Source of the DNA: a virus | DNA: 23,048 nt | Strand: one strand, 5' to 3' | Virus record (IMG/VR): IMGVR_UViG_3300031857_001463 | Location: 1-23,048 of that record | Shown here: positions 8,484 to 15,958 of the stretch, piece by piece | Layout of the letters: the number at the start of each line of letters is the position of its first letter | Numbering within the stretch: position 1 is the stretch's first letter | Made by a program: the position numbers and the translations under genes | The notes under the pieces: model-generated | Seen by the model: the letters and a program-made list of their open reading frames with translations, nothing else | Database searches by the model: none | What the model was told of the DNA's origin: nothing

Positions 8484-10167
8484 ATTTACACTCATACCAA
8501 GCTCTCAACAATATAAGTCAGCTCCTGCTAATGACCAAGAAGTATCGCTTACTTTAGAGCAAAAACAACAGGAACTTACTGAATATGATAGGAGTTCTAC
8601 AGTAAGTTTGGCGGATGTTTATGACAGTGAAAGACAGGGATGCACAATTTTTAGACCTACATTCAAAGTAACTTATTTATATGGTAACGTAATTACGGGA
8701 ACGACCGAATATCTACCTTTCAAAAATAATATGTTTTATGTCGGTGCAGATGCTTCAATTCAAAATGGAGTATGGAAAGGATACCCTCAATACTATGAAT
8801 TTGATTTTTTTAGACCAAACATAAATGACCAACATTTAGATTATAAAGCTAAAAGTGCATACACATATAATTGGACATATTATGTTTCTTATGCTTTTGA
8901 GAATGATGAAAATAAAAAGTTATATACAACTTTATCAACTCAGAATAATTGGATTGCTAAAGATGGTATTCCATTTACAATTAGTAATGCTCAGTCAAAC
9001 GGTAGTAGGGTTATTAGATTTGAATGTGTTGCACCTCATGGATTAAGTATTGGTGAGTTTGTTCAATTATCTTTCAGTTATAAACAGAATAATATTTTTG
9101 AGGTATATTCTTTAGGAAATGACACTTTTTATAGTCAACCATATGTTTTCAATATATTCAACAATGGTTACACTGGAACAACATTTTTAAATGGTAAAGT
9201 TGGGACTTTCAAAAGAGTTATCAATCCTGATAATTTATTGGAGACAACTTCGAAGTATTATGTAAGAAAACATAAAATCATAACTAACTTAGATGATTTG
9301 ATTATCACCAAGGCAGGTTTTGAAAAGAACGTCTTCAATGAAGAGAAAAAAATTGAATTGAGTTCATTGACACCCAATAATGTTACAAGAATCAGTCAAA
9401 AGACAAGTAGTAACGCCTATAATATTTCATCGGCAATTGACTTTAATTTTAGCGGATATACCGATAATCAACAAAGACCTCTTTCAGAAATATTTTTAAC
9501 CATAGTATTCAAAGGGTATACAGGTTGGTTTAATGAACCATCTAATGGAGTTGGGTTGAAACAAGGGTGGAAATTTAATTTGACATCATCTCCCAATTTT
9601 TATTGGAACCAAAGTTTCGTCGCTTCGAACACAACGATTCCTTTGTCTTCATATACAAAAACAAATGGAGTTACAAAAACTTTTTACTACAATGGAAATC
9701 TCAAGAAGGGTGATATCATGGATGGCGATTTTTGCGAGTGGAATAACTATGAGCAGTTGGAAAGAGTCATATCACCTTATATTCATAAGATTAAATTCAA
9801 CCAAAATATATTTTCAACAACTCAATTTCCTGATACAAATGCTCCGGGGTATTATTATGAACCACATAATAGTATGACACTTAGAACATTTTCTGATTAT
9901 ATCGAAACAGGAAATGTTGGACAAGTTGAAAATGTTCCATCATATTGTTTCTTTTCAAATGCAGACCAACAGTTTAGATGGAGAGATTTATATACTTATG
10001 GTTTTGTAGATAACTTAGGAAGGGGAGTTGACTATCCATTTTTGAACAGCGCCCATTACCCATATCAAGGGATAATATTTAGATTAATACCTGAAGGTTC
10101 CAATTACAATGGAAATCTCCTTGGTATTGCTTACCCAGAAAAACCACTTATCGATGGATGTGAATAA
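8467..10167 (+). CDS. Putative baseplate/virion structural protein, family unknown
   Basis: A 566-aa protein, soluble in character, with no signal peptide or membrane segment. It is rich in Tyr, Phe and Asn (for example YYEFDFFRPN near residue 100 and YNWTYYVSYAF near residue 135), as is common in beta-rich phage structural proteins. A GDIMDGDFCEWNNYEQLERV stretch at about residues 417-436 looks conserved in character and would be a good search seed. The gene overlaps the end of the 1768-aa gene; an alternative start at 8476 (MNRFTL) gives an 8-nt overlap and follows GGAG at 8469-8472, so the true N-terminus may lie there. The overlap implies translational coupling and a role with its large neighbour. 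I do not recognise the family. Confidence 0.85.
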   Translation: MEQMNRFTLIPSSQQYKSAPANDQEVSLTLEQKQQELTEYDRSSTVSLADVYDSERQGCTIFRPTFKVTYLYGNVITGTTEYLPFKNNMFYVGADASIQNGVWKGYPQYYEFDFFRPNINDQHLDYKAKSAYTYNWTYYVSYAFENDENKKLYTTLSTQNNWIAKDGIPFTISNAQSNGSRVIRFECVAPHGLSIGEFVQLSFSYKQNNIFEVYSLGNDTFYSQPYVFNIFNNGYTGTTFLNGKVGTFKRVINPDNLLETTSKYYVRKHKIITNLDDLIITKAGFEKNVFNEEKKIELSSLTPNNVTRISQKTSSNAYNISSAIDFNFSGYTDNQQRPLSEIFLTIVFKGYTGWFNEPSNGVGLKQGWKFNLTSSPNFYWNQSFVASNTTIPLSSYTKTNGVTKTFYYNGNLKKGDIMDGDFCEWNNYEQLERVISPYIHKIKFNQNIFSTTQFPDTNAPGYYYEPHNSMTLRTFSDYIETGNVGQVENVPSYCFFSNADQQFRWRDLYTYGFVDNLGRGVDYPFLNSAHYPYQGIIFRLIPEGSNYNGNLLGIAYPEKPLIDGCE

Positions 10168-10957
10168 GTATACAATGACCACAAACCAAGGACAGGATAG
10201 ATTAATAAATATCCCTGTGCAACTATCATGGGATTATTTAGGTAACGACCAAAGTATTGAGGTATATGAAGAAGAGGTTATTACAGAGGTAATTGGCGTG
10301 GGTAGAGATTTTGAAGTATCAAGATTTGCGAACCAAGCATATACAGGGTTGACTCAAATTATTACAGAAATTAATTATGAGTTTTATTTCTATTCGGGAG
10401 GGACTCTCAATTCATCTGCGAATTGGAAAATGGATTATACATTCGAAGGTTTCAGTGTTCAAGACATATATTATTACAATAATAATTTTACCAATTCATT
10501 TTTCAAGTTAGACTTCTACGATAGTAGGGATGAGAAGAGTCAAGTTAACTATTTAACGATTATCATTCCAACCCAACAAGGATATAAGATGCCTGCGATG
10601 ATGCAAAGAACCCCTGTTGAAATCAAAATGCCGAAGTTCACTTTAGATTATGTTGGAGATAAAGAAGGGTTTTTTATTTATTGGTTGAAGAAAAGAACGT
10701 TTTTAAATATTGACACATTCTTCATGACAGCCAAGTTCTTTAATGCGGAAAAAGGATATTTTGTAAAGATGATTAATCAAGGACAATTCAACATAGTTGC
10801 AAATCCTTTCAACTTGGATACCCTAACAAATTTTTATTATCCCGTGAAATTGAATTACGACACACAAACTTATGAGGTGTTTAATTCAACAAGTCAGAGA
10901 GTTGGATTAGCAACCAACCCGATAAAATGGTATGAATATGTTAACCCACCACAATAA
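10154..10957 (+). CDS. Putative baseplate/virion structural protein, family unknown
   Basis: A roughly 267-aa protein of unknown family. The frame is open back to 10109, but the start at 10154 (MDVNKY, 14-nt overlap with the upstream gene) or 10175 (MTTNQG, 7-nt gap) fits the short overlaps used elsewhere here. The sequence is acidic near the N-terminus (EVYEEEVITEV) and then aromatic and beta-like, with FIYWLKKRTFLNIDTFFMTA in the C-terminal half. No membrane segment or catalytic motif is visible. The stop codon overlaps the next start by one base (TAATG at 10955-10959), so the two are probably co-translated. Its size and place in a wedge gene cluster would suit a gp8-like component, but I see no sequence support for that. 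Confidence 0.82.
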   Translation: MDVNKYTMTTNQGQDRLINIPVQLSWDYLGNDQSIEVYEEEVITEVIGVGRDFEVSRFANQAYTGLTQIITEINYEFYFYSGGTLNSSANWKMDYTFEGFSVQDIYYYNNNFTNSFFKLDFYDSRDEKSQVNYLTIIIPTQQGYKMPAMMQRTPVEIKMPKFTLDYVGDKEGFFIYWLKKRTFLNIDTFFMTAKFFNAEKGYFVKMINQGQFNIVANPFNLDTLTNFYYPVKLNYDTQTYEVFNSTSQRVGLATNPIKWYEYVNPPQ

Positions 10958-12042
10958 TGGATTATAACTTTATAATATCACCCGAGAACATTCAAGGAGA
11001 CCTTGTAACTGTTGATTACAAAAATGAACCTGTAGGTGTATATTCAGGAATGAGTCAAATTTTGTCTGCTGGTCCTAATGGAAGTTCAATTCTGACAGGG
11101 TTAAGTGTGAATATTCTTTTGACGCAGACTGCGGTTGATGCTGGATATTATTCACCATTTGACGGAGCGATTTTACAAAAAGATATTGTTGCTAATTTCA
11201 TATTCTCCTCCACAACAGGAAACCCATACACTTATTATGTTTATAATACCTCTAATGATTTCCAAAAGTTTTTAGAGTTATCGCAATATTCAATTGATTG
11301 GGGAGATGGTTCACAGATTCAAGCTTTCCCACAAAGAACACCTAATTACATCTCACATCAATACCCAACCAACACACCTAATCAATACAAAATTACTGTG
11401 AGACAGATAAACCCATGGGGGATTACTGTTGTTGAAAAAACTGTCACTACGCCATACACTGAAGTTGTTGCACCTAACCCACAAGGAACTGCTTACTTTG
11501 TTTCAAACAACGGAAGTTGGAGTGCAACACCTGTGAGTTACAACTACATATTCTCAGGTGATGCTGTTAACGAAGTTCAACCTCAATTGTCGTATAACTA
11601 CGTAACAGTTCCATATACAATTTCAGGTTTAACTGTTTCAAGACTTAATGAACTTACGCCATATGGTAATCTTACACCACAACAAAGAATTGGATTACCA
11701 ATTATCCAAAATGGACAAATTTGGGGAACAATTACAAACATTGACCCTCTCTTCACAGCATATACAATTAACACAGTAGATTATTATGATTTCAGTGGAG
11801 GGACAACAATATTTTTTGAACAATCTTCAGGATTTACAAGTGATAATATGACCGCAGTTCCAATCACAAAAAATGAAGCACTTCTCAAGGTCATGGACCA
11901 ACCACAAATTCAAACTGATGTGTTCGTTGAAAGAGGTAAGAACAGTGCATATGAGAGAGTTCAAAGGTTAGGAGAGGTTGACAACTTAGGAGATATGATT
12001 AATTATGGATATGGATTTTTTAACGTTGAAAATAAGGACTAA
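10957..12042 (+). CDS. Structural protein with PKD-like domain
   Basis: A 361-aa protein. Residues about 110-165 look like a PKD (Ig-like) domain: SIDWGDGS (W115-S119), then a HxYP turn, YKITVRQIN and a closing VVEKTVTTP strand. PKD domains are common in surface and adhesion proteins and in phage virion proteins, where they mediate protein or glycan contacts. The C-terminal 60 residues (KNEALLKVMDQPQIQTDVFV, then ERGKNSAYERVQRLGEVDNL) are helical and charged, unlike the rest, and may attach the protein to the baseplate. It starts on a TAATG overlap with the gene before it and is followed by a 23-nt gap with a TATTTAT motif. The exact role is unknown. Confidence 0.86.
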   Translation: MDYNFIISPENIQGDLVTVDYKNEPVGVYSGMSQILSAGPNGSSILTGLSVNILLTQTAVDAGYYSPFDGAILQKDIVANFIFSSTTGNPYTYYVYNTSNDFQKFLELSQYSIDWGDGSQIQAFPQRTPNYISHQYPTNTPNQYKITVRQINPWGITVVEKTVTTPYTEVVAPNPQGTAYFVSNNGSWSATPVSYNYIFSGDAVNEVQPQLSYNYVTVPYTISGLTVSRLNELTPYGNLTPQQRIGLPIIQNGQIWGTITNIDPLFTAYTINTVDYYDFSGGTTIFFEQSSGFTSDNMTAVPITKNEALLKVMDQPQIQTDVFVERGKNSAYERVQRLGEVDNLGDMINYGYGFFNVENKD

Positions 12043-12043
12043 A

Positions 12044-12053
12044 CTATTTATAA
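12044..12053 (+). promoter_or_regulatory. AACTATTTATAA motif before the 302-aa gene
   Basis: CTATTTATAA lies in a 23-nt gap, with 14 nt between TATTTAT and the ATG at 12066. It repeats both the 12-mer and the spacing seen before the gene at 3177. The A-rich leader after it has no Shine-Dalgarno sequence. Confidence 0.45.
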
Positions 12054-12065
12054 AAAAACTAAAAC

Positions 12066-12974
12066 ATGGCAATAGGCTCATACGGAACAATTAGACCAAG
12101 TGATGTTTCACCCGAAGATGTGGAAATACAAATGGTCTATACACCATCAAGAGATGTGACAGAAGATTTCACATTAACAACACTAGATGCACCGACAATA
12201 TTAAGACCATACTTCAATAACTCTGTGACAGGTGGAAACGCTGGTGTTGAAGTTCTTGGTGGTTTATACAATCTTACATTACCAGCCGAACAATTTAACG
12301 CAGTTGGAATTTACACATTATATCTAAGACCTGCACAGATTAGAACTGTGATTACAGATTGCGGTGTCTTAAATGCACTTCCAAATGTTAAAGGTATTAT
12401 TATTGACGTCACAAACGTCCCAACTGAATTCCAAAATAACTTTGTTCCTCAAGGTCTTGTTGGTTTCAGAGTTGAATATTTGAATACTGACGGAACAAAA
12501 ATACCAAATTTCTTTAGAGTGGTTACTTCGTGTTTCTTTTGTGAACCAGTTGTAACAAATGAAGTTAATACAACACAAAAGGCGATTAGATATAGATATG
12601 TTGATGGTTCAGCTAACTTATTATTTTTAACATTATCACCTTCATCATCACCAACTAATAACCCAAATGCTACACCATTTATCGGACAGCCTGACCAAAG
12701 CATTATTATTTCAAACACATTCTTTAACCCTGTATCTATTGAGATTGAAATGGTTGAATACGATATATCATCTCTTGCAATTGCTCTTTATGGTAATCAG
12801 ACTAAATCTATTGATGATGGTATCTACACAATCTACGATTCTGAGAACAATATCTACAGACAATACAACCTTTATGAAATTAGAGACCAATATAACGCTC
12901 TTCTTTATGAGGTTAGACAAAACCGTGGAAATAATATCGATTTCAGTAAAAACTTTACAACAATTACTAGTTAA
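12066..12974 (+). CDS. Putative baseplate/virion protein, family unknown
   Basis: A 302-aa protein with no recognised domain. The first 180 residues alternate hydrophobic and polar strands (for example GVEVLGGLYNLTLPAEQF and LVGFRVEYLNTDGTKIP). A paired-cysteine SCFFCEP motif follows near residue 158. The C-terminal 50 residues are helical and charged (YNLYEIRDQYNALLYEVRQN), which suggests an assembly tail. It begins a new short unit after a TATTTAT-bearing gap and its stop codon overlaps the start of the gp7-like gene by one base (TAATG at 12972-12976). That coupling suggests the two products are made in step and may interact in the wedge. No enzyme motif is seen. Confidence 0.85.
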   Translation: MAIGSYGTIRPSDVSPEDVEIQMVYTPSRDVTEDFTLTTLDAPTILRPYFNNSVTGGNAGVEVLGGLYNLTLPAEQFNAVGIYTLYLRPAQIRTVITDCGVLNALPNVKGIIIDVTNVPTEFQNNFVPQGLVGFRVEYLNTDGTKIPNFFRVVTSCFFCEPVVTNEVNTTQKAIRYRYVDGSANLLFLTLSPSSSPTNNPNATPFIGQPDQSIIISNTFFNPVSIEIEMVEYDISSLAIALYGNQTKSIDDGIYTIYDSENNIYRQYNLYEIRDQYNALLYEVRQNRGNNIDFSKNFTTITS

Positions 12975-15958
12975 TGGCAACATCAAGAAGCAAATATTTT
13001 TACCCTCCGAGACCAGGTAATGGTGCGGGGACATTTTCCGATAACATTGTTGGATTACAAACAGTTAATGGAGGGGGTCTTACGCTTGGAACATTTGACT
13101 TCAACACAGTTGTAACTGAAAAAGTTAATAGATTCTTCAATGTAGGAGCGTTTTCTGAACTAATAAGTTTGGAAGGGCTCGGTATTGATGATTTGACTGA
13201 AAGTAGGAGAATTCAGGCGACACAATTCAGAGTTTATCCAAACTATGATGTGTCTCAAGTTCTTAATTTTACTATGTATGGTTCACTATCTAAAAGATTC
13301 AGTGTTTCCATAACTAAAATTATCAATTATTTCCCAGCATCACTTGATGTTCAGTATGAAACAGAAAACTTCTTAACAGGAGAAACTGCCGTTAATATTT
13401 CATACAATGCTTTGGAAGATGAAACCTTCTTTAGAGTAAACCTTGATAGAATATTCAATCCGTTCGGTATTGATTACACAATAAGTGCAACCACTAACCT
13501 GTCTTTGAGAGAGATAGTCGTTTCACCACTCAGAAACTTGACTGAAACCTACCTTGACTATGTTATCAATCTTAGTGGTATGTCTTACCCTGTAGTTTCT
13601 TTCAATCCTTCGGATTCACTAACTTCGGGTTACATTGAATTTTATGTTTCGGGTGCACCTTTCGGGACAAGCGCAACAACCTTTGAAGATAATTTCACAA
13701 TAAGACCAAGTGACTACATTGTTGATAAAAGCTTTGGAGAAAACTTTGATGAGGTTGAAAGGTTCTTATTGAATAGACTTGTAGTGCCAGAATATACCGC
13801 GTTTTTCCAAGTCCCACAACAAAACGAGGCGGGACAGTATTATACTCAATATACTCAAGTAACTTGGCCAAAAGAAGGTCCTTGGAACTTGAATATCCGT
13901 GGAATATCTTTCGACAATTATCTTACACAACTTCAAGAAATTGCTGTGAATCTTGATTCATTCAAAACGAATTTGATTTCAAGATTTTTGGTAACCGATT
14001 CGTTGAAAGAGTTTGATACTTTGGGTCAAAAAGTTGAAAAAATATTCCAAATATATGGAAGAAGTTTTGACCAAGTAAAACAGTTCATCGATACGTTGGG
14101 ATACATGAACTCAGTAAATTATAATGCTGGAAATGATATACCCTCTCAACTATTAGTTAACCTATCTCAAACGTTAGGCTGGCAATCAAATTTTTCTCCG
14201 ATAACTGAGGAGGATTTTCTGACTTCTGTTTTCGGAAACCAAAGTAATACAAACTATCCTGGTTATGCAAGAGCCTTAACACCAACAGAATTAAATTATG
14301 CTTATTACAGAAATTTAATCTTGAACGCAGCTTACCTTTTCAAATCAAAAGGAACAAGAAGGTCTGTTGAATTTCTTCTTAGATTAATTGGGGCACCTGA
14401 TTCTTTGATTGAATATAATGAACACATTTATTTAGCCGACCAAAGAATTGATTTAGAAAGATTTGATACTCAATGGGCTCAAATCTCTGGTGGAACATAT
14501 GTTGAACAAACACCGTCATACCTACCAGGGACAACCTTCAAAATCAAAGGACAGACATTTAGTGCATATACATCAACAACAACTTACCAAACTGCCAGAA
14601 TACTAAGAAGTGATTACCCAATTGATGTGGAAGGATATCCACAAGCACCAAGAGACACAGAAACTTATTTTTTCCAAATAGGTTCTGGTTGGTATGAAAC
14701 AACGCCACAACACAGAAGTCCTGACGAAGTTCAAGTTACAGGAAATGTCTTCACAGGACAAAACTATAATATTCAGACTCAATTACAACCGTTTACCTAC
14801 GGTCAACCATATCTTGACAGATATACTGATTTCCCATACATGACTGAAGGGTTCAAGTTAAGAAAGGTTGTAGACAATAATAAATCATGGTTGTCGGATG
14901 ATGAAAAGATTAGAGTTTCAACTCAAGGAGACTACAACGCTTATTACTATGTTTCCAATGAGAAACTAGTTCTTAACGTGAAGAATGTTGATTTATTTCT
15001 GAATCCAGCACAAGGTTTTGTTTATGATGTTTGGAAGGAATCAGTTAAGTATGATTACCCTATTCCTGAATCAGGATTGACAGTAGGTTATCCTGTTCCT
15101 GGCGGAGTTGATTGGACTTACATAAATCCCGAGCCAAAGAAAAAAACGTTTTTTGAATTCTCACAAACTTTTTGGGAAAACATGATTAACGTTAGAAACA
15201 GACAATACATTACTGATGGTAAAACAGGTGGATATCCCGTATTACAATCTATCTTTTGGAAATACTTGGAGTCAGAACAAACAGTTGGTATACCAAACAA
15301 CAAATACACATATCAAAAATTAATTGATTATGTTGTAAACTTGGGGCCTTATTGGACAAAGTTGGTTGAACAAATGGTTCCAGCAACCACAATTTGGATG
15401 GGTGGAGTTAAATACGAAAACTCAATTTTCCATAGACAAAAGTTTGTCTATAGAAGACAAAGAGGTTGTCAGTTTGTTCCTGTTCCAAAATTACCATGTG
15501 TGGTGGCTGCTGAGGTATTTCCAACGGACGGAGCAGTTGAATATGTTGATTTTGCAATATATCCTTGGCTCAATGGTAACACACAAGTTTCTAGTTTTGA
15601 GGCAATACTAAATAATGTTTTGTCAAATTACTTTACAAGTCAAGGACTATTATCGACTCAATGTGATTTAAATTCTGTTGTATCTACTTGGTATGTTGAT
15701 TTGAAAATTGGTTCTAACACAATTATTCAAGAAGCATTCTTCACAGGATATGGTAATACTGATGTTCCAACAACAACAGAATGGAAAAACGCTTTGTTAC
15801 AATATCTACCTAATTTATACAATTATGGGTATACTTTTTTCATTGAGGGTAATATAATAAAAATTATGAGTATGACCGCAACACCTATTTATATTGATGA
15901 AGTTATCAGTTTGAATGCGGGAATTTCATTCACAATTAATTGCACGACAATATCATGA
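12974..15958 (+). CDS. Baseplate wedge protein, T4 gp7 / P2 gpI-like
   Basis: A 994-aa protein close in length to T4 gp7 (1032 aa). The diagnostic part is residues about 445-480: AAYLFKSKGTRRSVEFLLRL, then IGAP and a run of acidic residues. T4 gp7 has a comparable STKGIEASYKFLF segment, and P2 gpI-type tail proteins share the R/S-KGT motif; these proteins join the gp6/gpJ dimer as the core bundle of the baseplate wedge. The assignment is by motif and size, not alignment. The N-terminal 300 residues are beta-rich and variable. Residues 897-990 form a distinct C-terminal domain that recurs at the end of the next protein. The start overlaps the previous stop by one base, and the stop overlaps the next start in TGATG. 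Confidence 0.85.
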   Translation: MATSRSKYFYPPRPGNGAGTFSDNIVGLQTVNGGGLTLGTFDFNTVVTEKVNRFFNVGAFSELISLEGLGIDDLTESRRIQATQFRVYPNYDVSQVLNFTMYGSLSKRFSVSITKIINYFPASLDVQYETENFLTGETAVNISYNALEDETFFRVNLDRIFNPFGIDYTISATTNLSLREIVVSPLRNLTETYLDYVINLSGMSYPVVSFNPSDSLTSGYIEFYVSGAPFGTSATTFEDNFTIRPSDYIVDKSFGENFDEVERFLLNRLVVPEYTAFFQVPQQNEAGQYYTQYTQVTWPKEGPWNLNIRGISFDNYLTQLQEIAVNLDSFKTNLISRFLVTDSLKEFDTLGQKVEKIFQIYGRSFDQVKQFIDTLGYMNSVNYNAGNDIPSQLLVNLSQTLGWQSNFSPITEEDFLTSVFGNQSNTNYPGYARALTPTELNYAYYRNLILNAAYLFKSKGTRRSVEFLLRLIGAPDSLIEYNEHIYLADQRIDLERFDTQWAQISGGTYVEQTPSYLPGTTFKIKGQTFSAYTSTTTYQTARILRSDYPIDVEGYPQAPRDTETYFFQIGSGWYETTPQHRSPDEVQVTGNVFTGQNYNIQTQLQPFTYGQPYLDRYTDFPYMTEGFKLRKVVDNNKSWLSDDEKIRVSTQGDYNAYYYVSNEKLVLNVKNVDLFLNPAQGFVYDVWKESVKYDYPIPESGLTVGYPVPGGVDWTYINPEPKKKTFFEFSQTFWENMINVRNRQYITDGKTGGYPVLQSIFWKYLESEQTVGIPNNKYTYQKLIDYVVNLGPYWTKLVEQMVPATTIWMGGVKYENSIFHRQKFVYRRQRGCQFVPVPKLPCVVAAEVFPTDGAVEYVDFAIYPWLNGNTQVSSFEAILNNVLSNYFTSQGLLSTQCDLNSVVSTWYVDLKIGSNTIIQEAFFTGYGNTDVPTTTEWKNALLQYLPNLYNYGYTFFIEGNIIKIMSMTATPIYIDEVISLNAGISFTINCTTIS

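Noticed and set aside
12369-13034. Overlapping minus-strand and shifted + strand open frames around the 302-aa gene
   Set aside because: They overlap well-supported + strand genes and their sequences are composition-driven with no recognisable domain.
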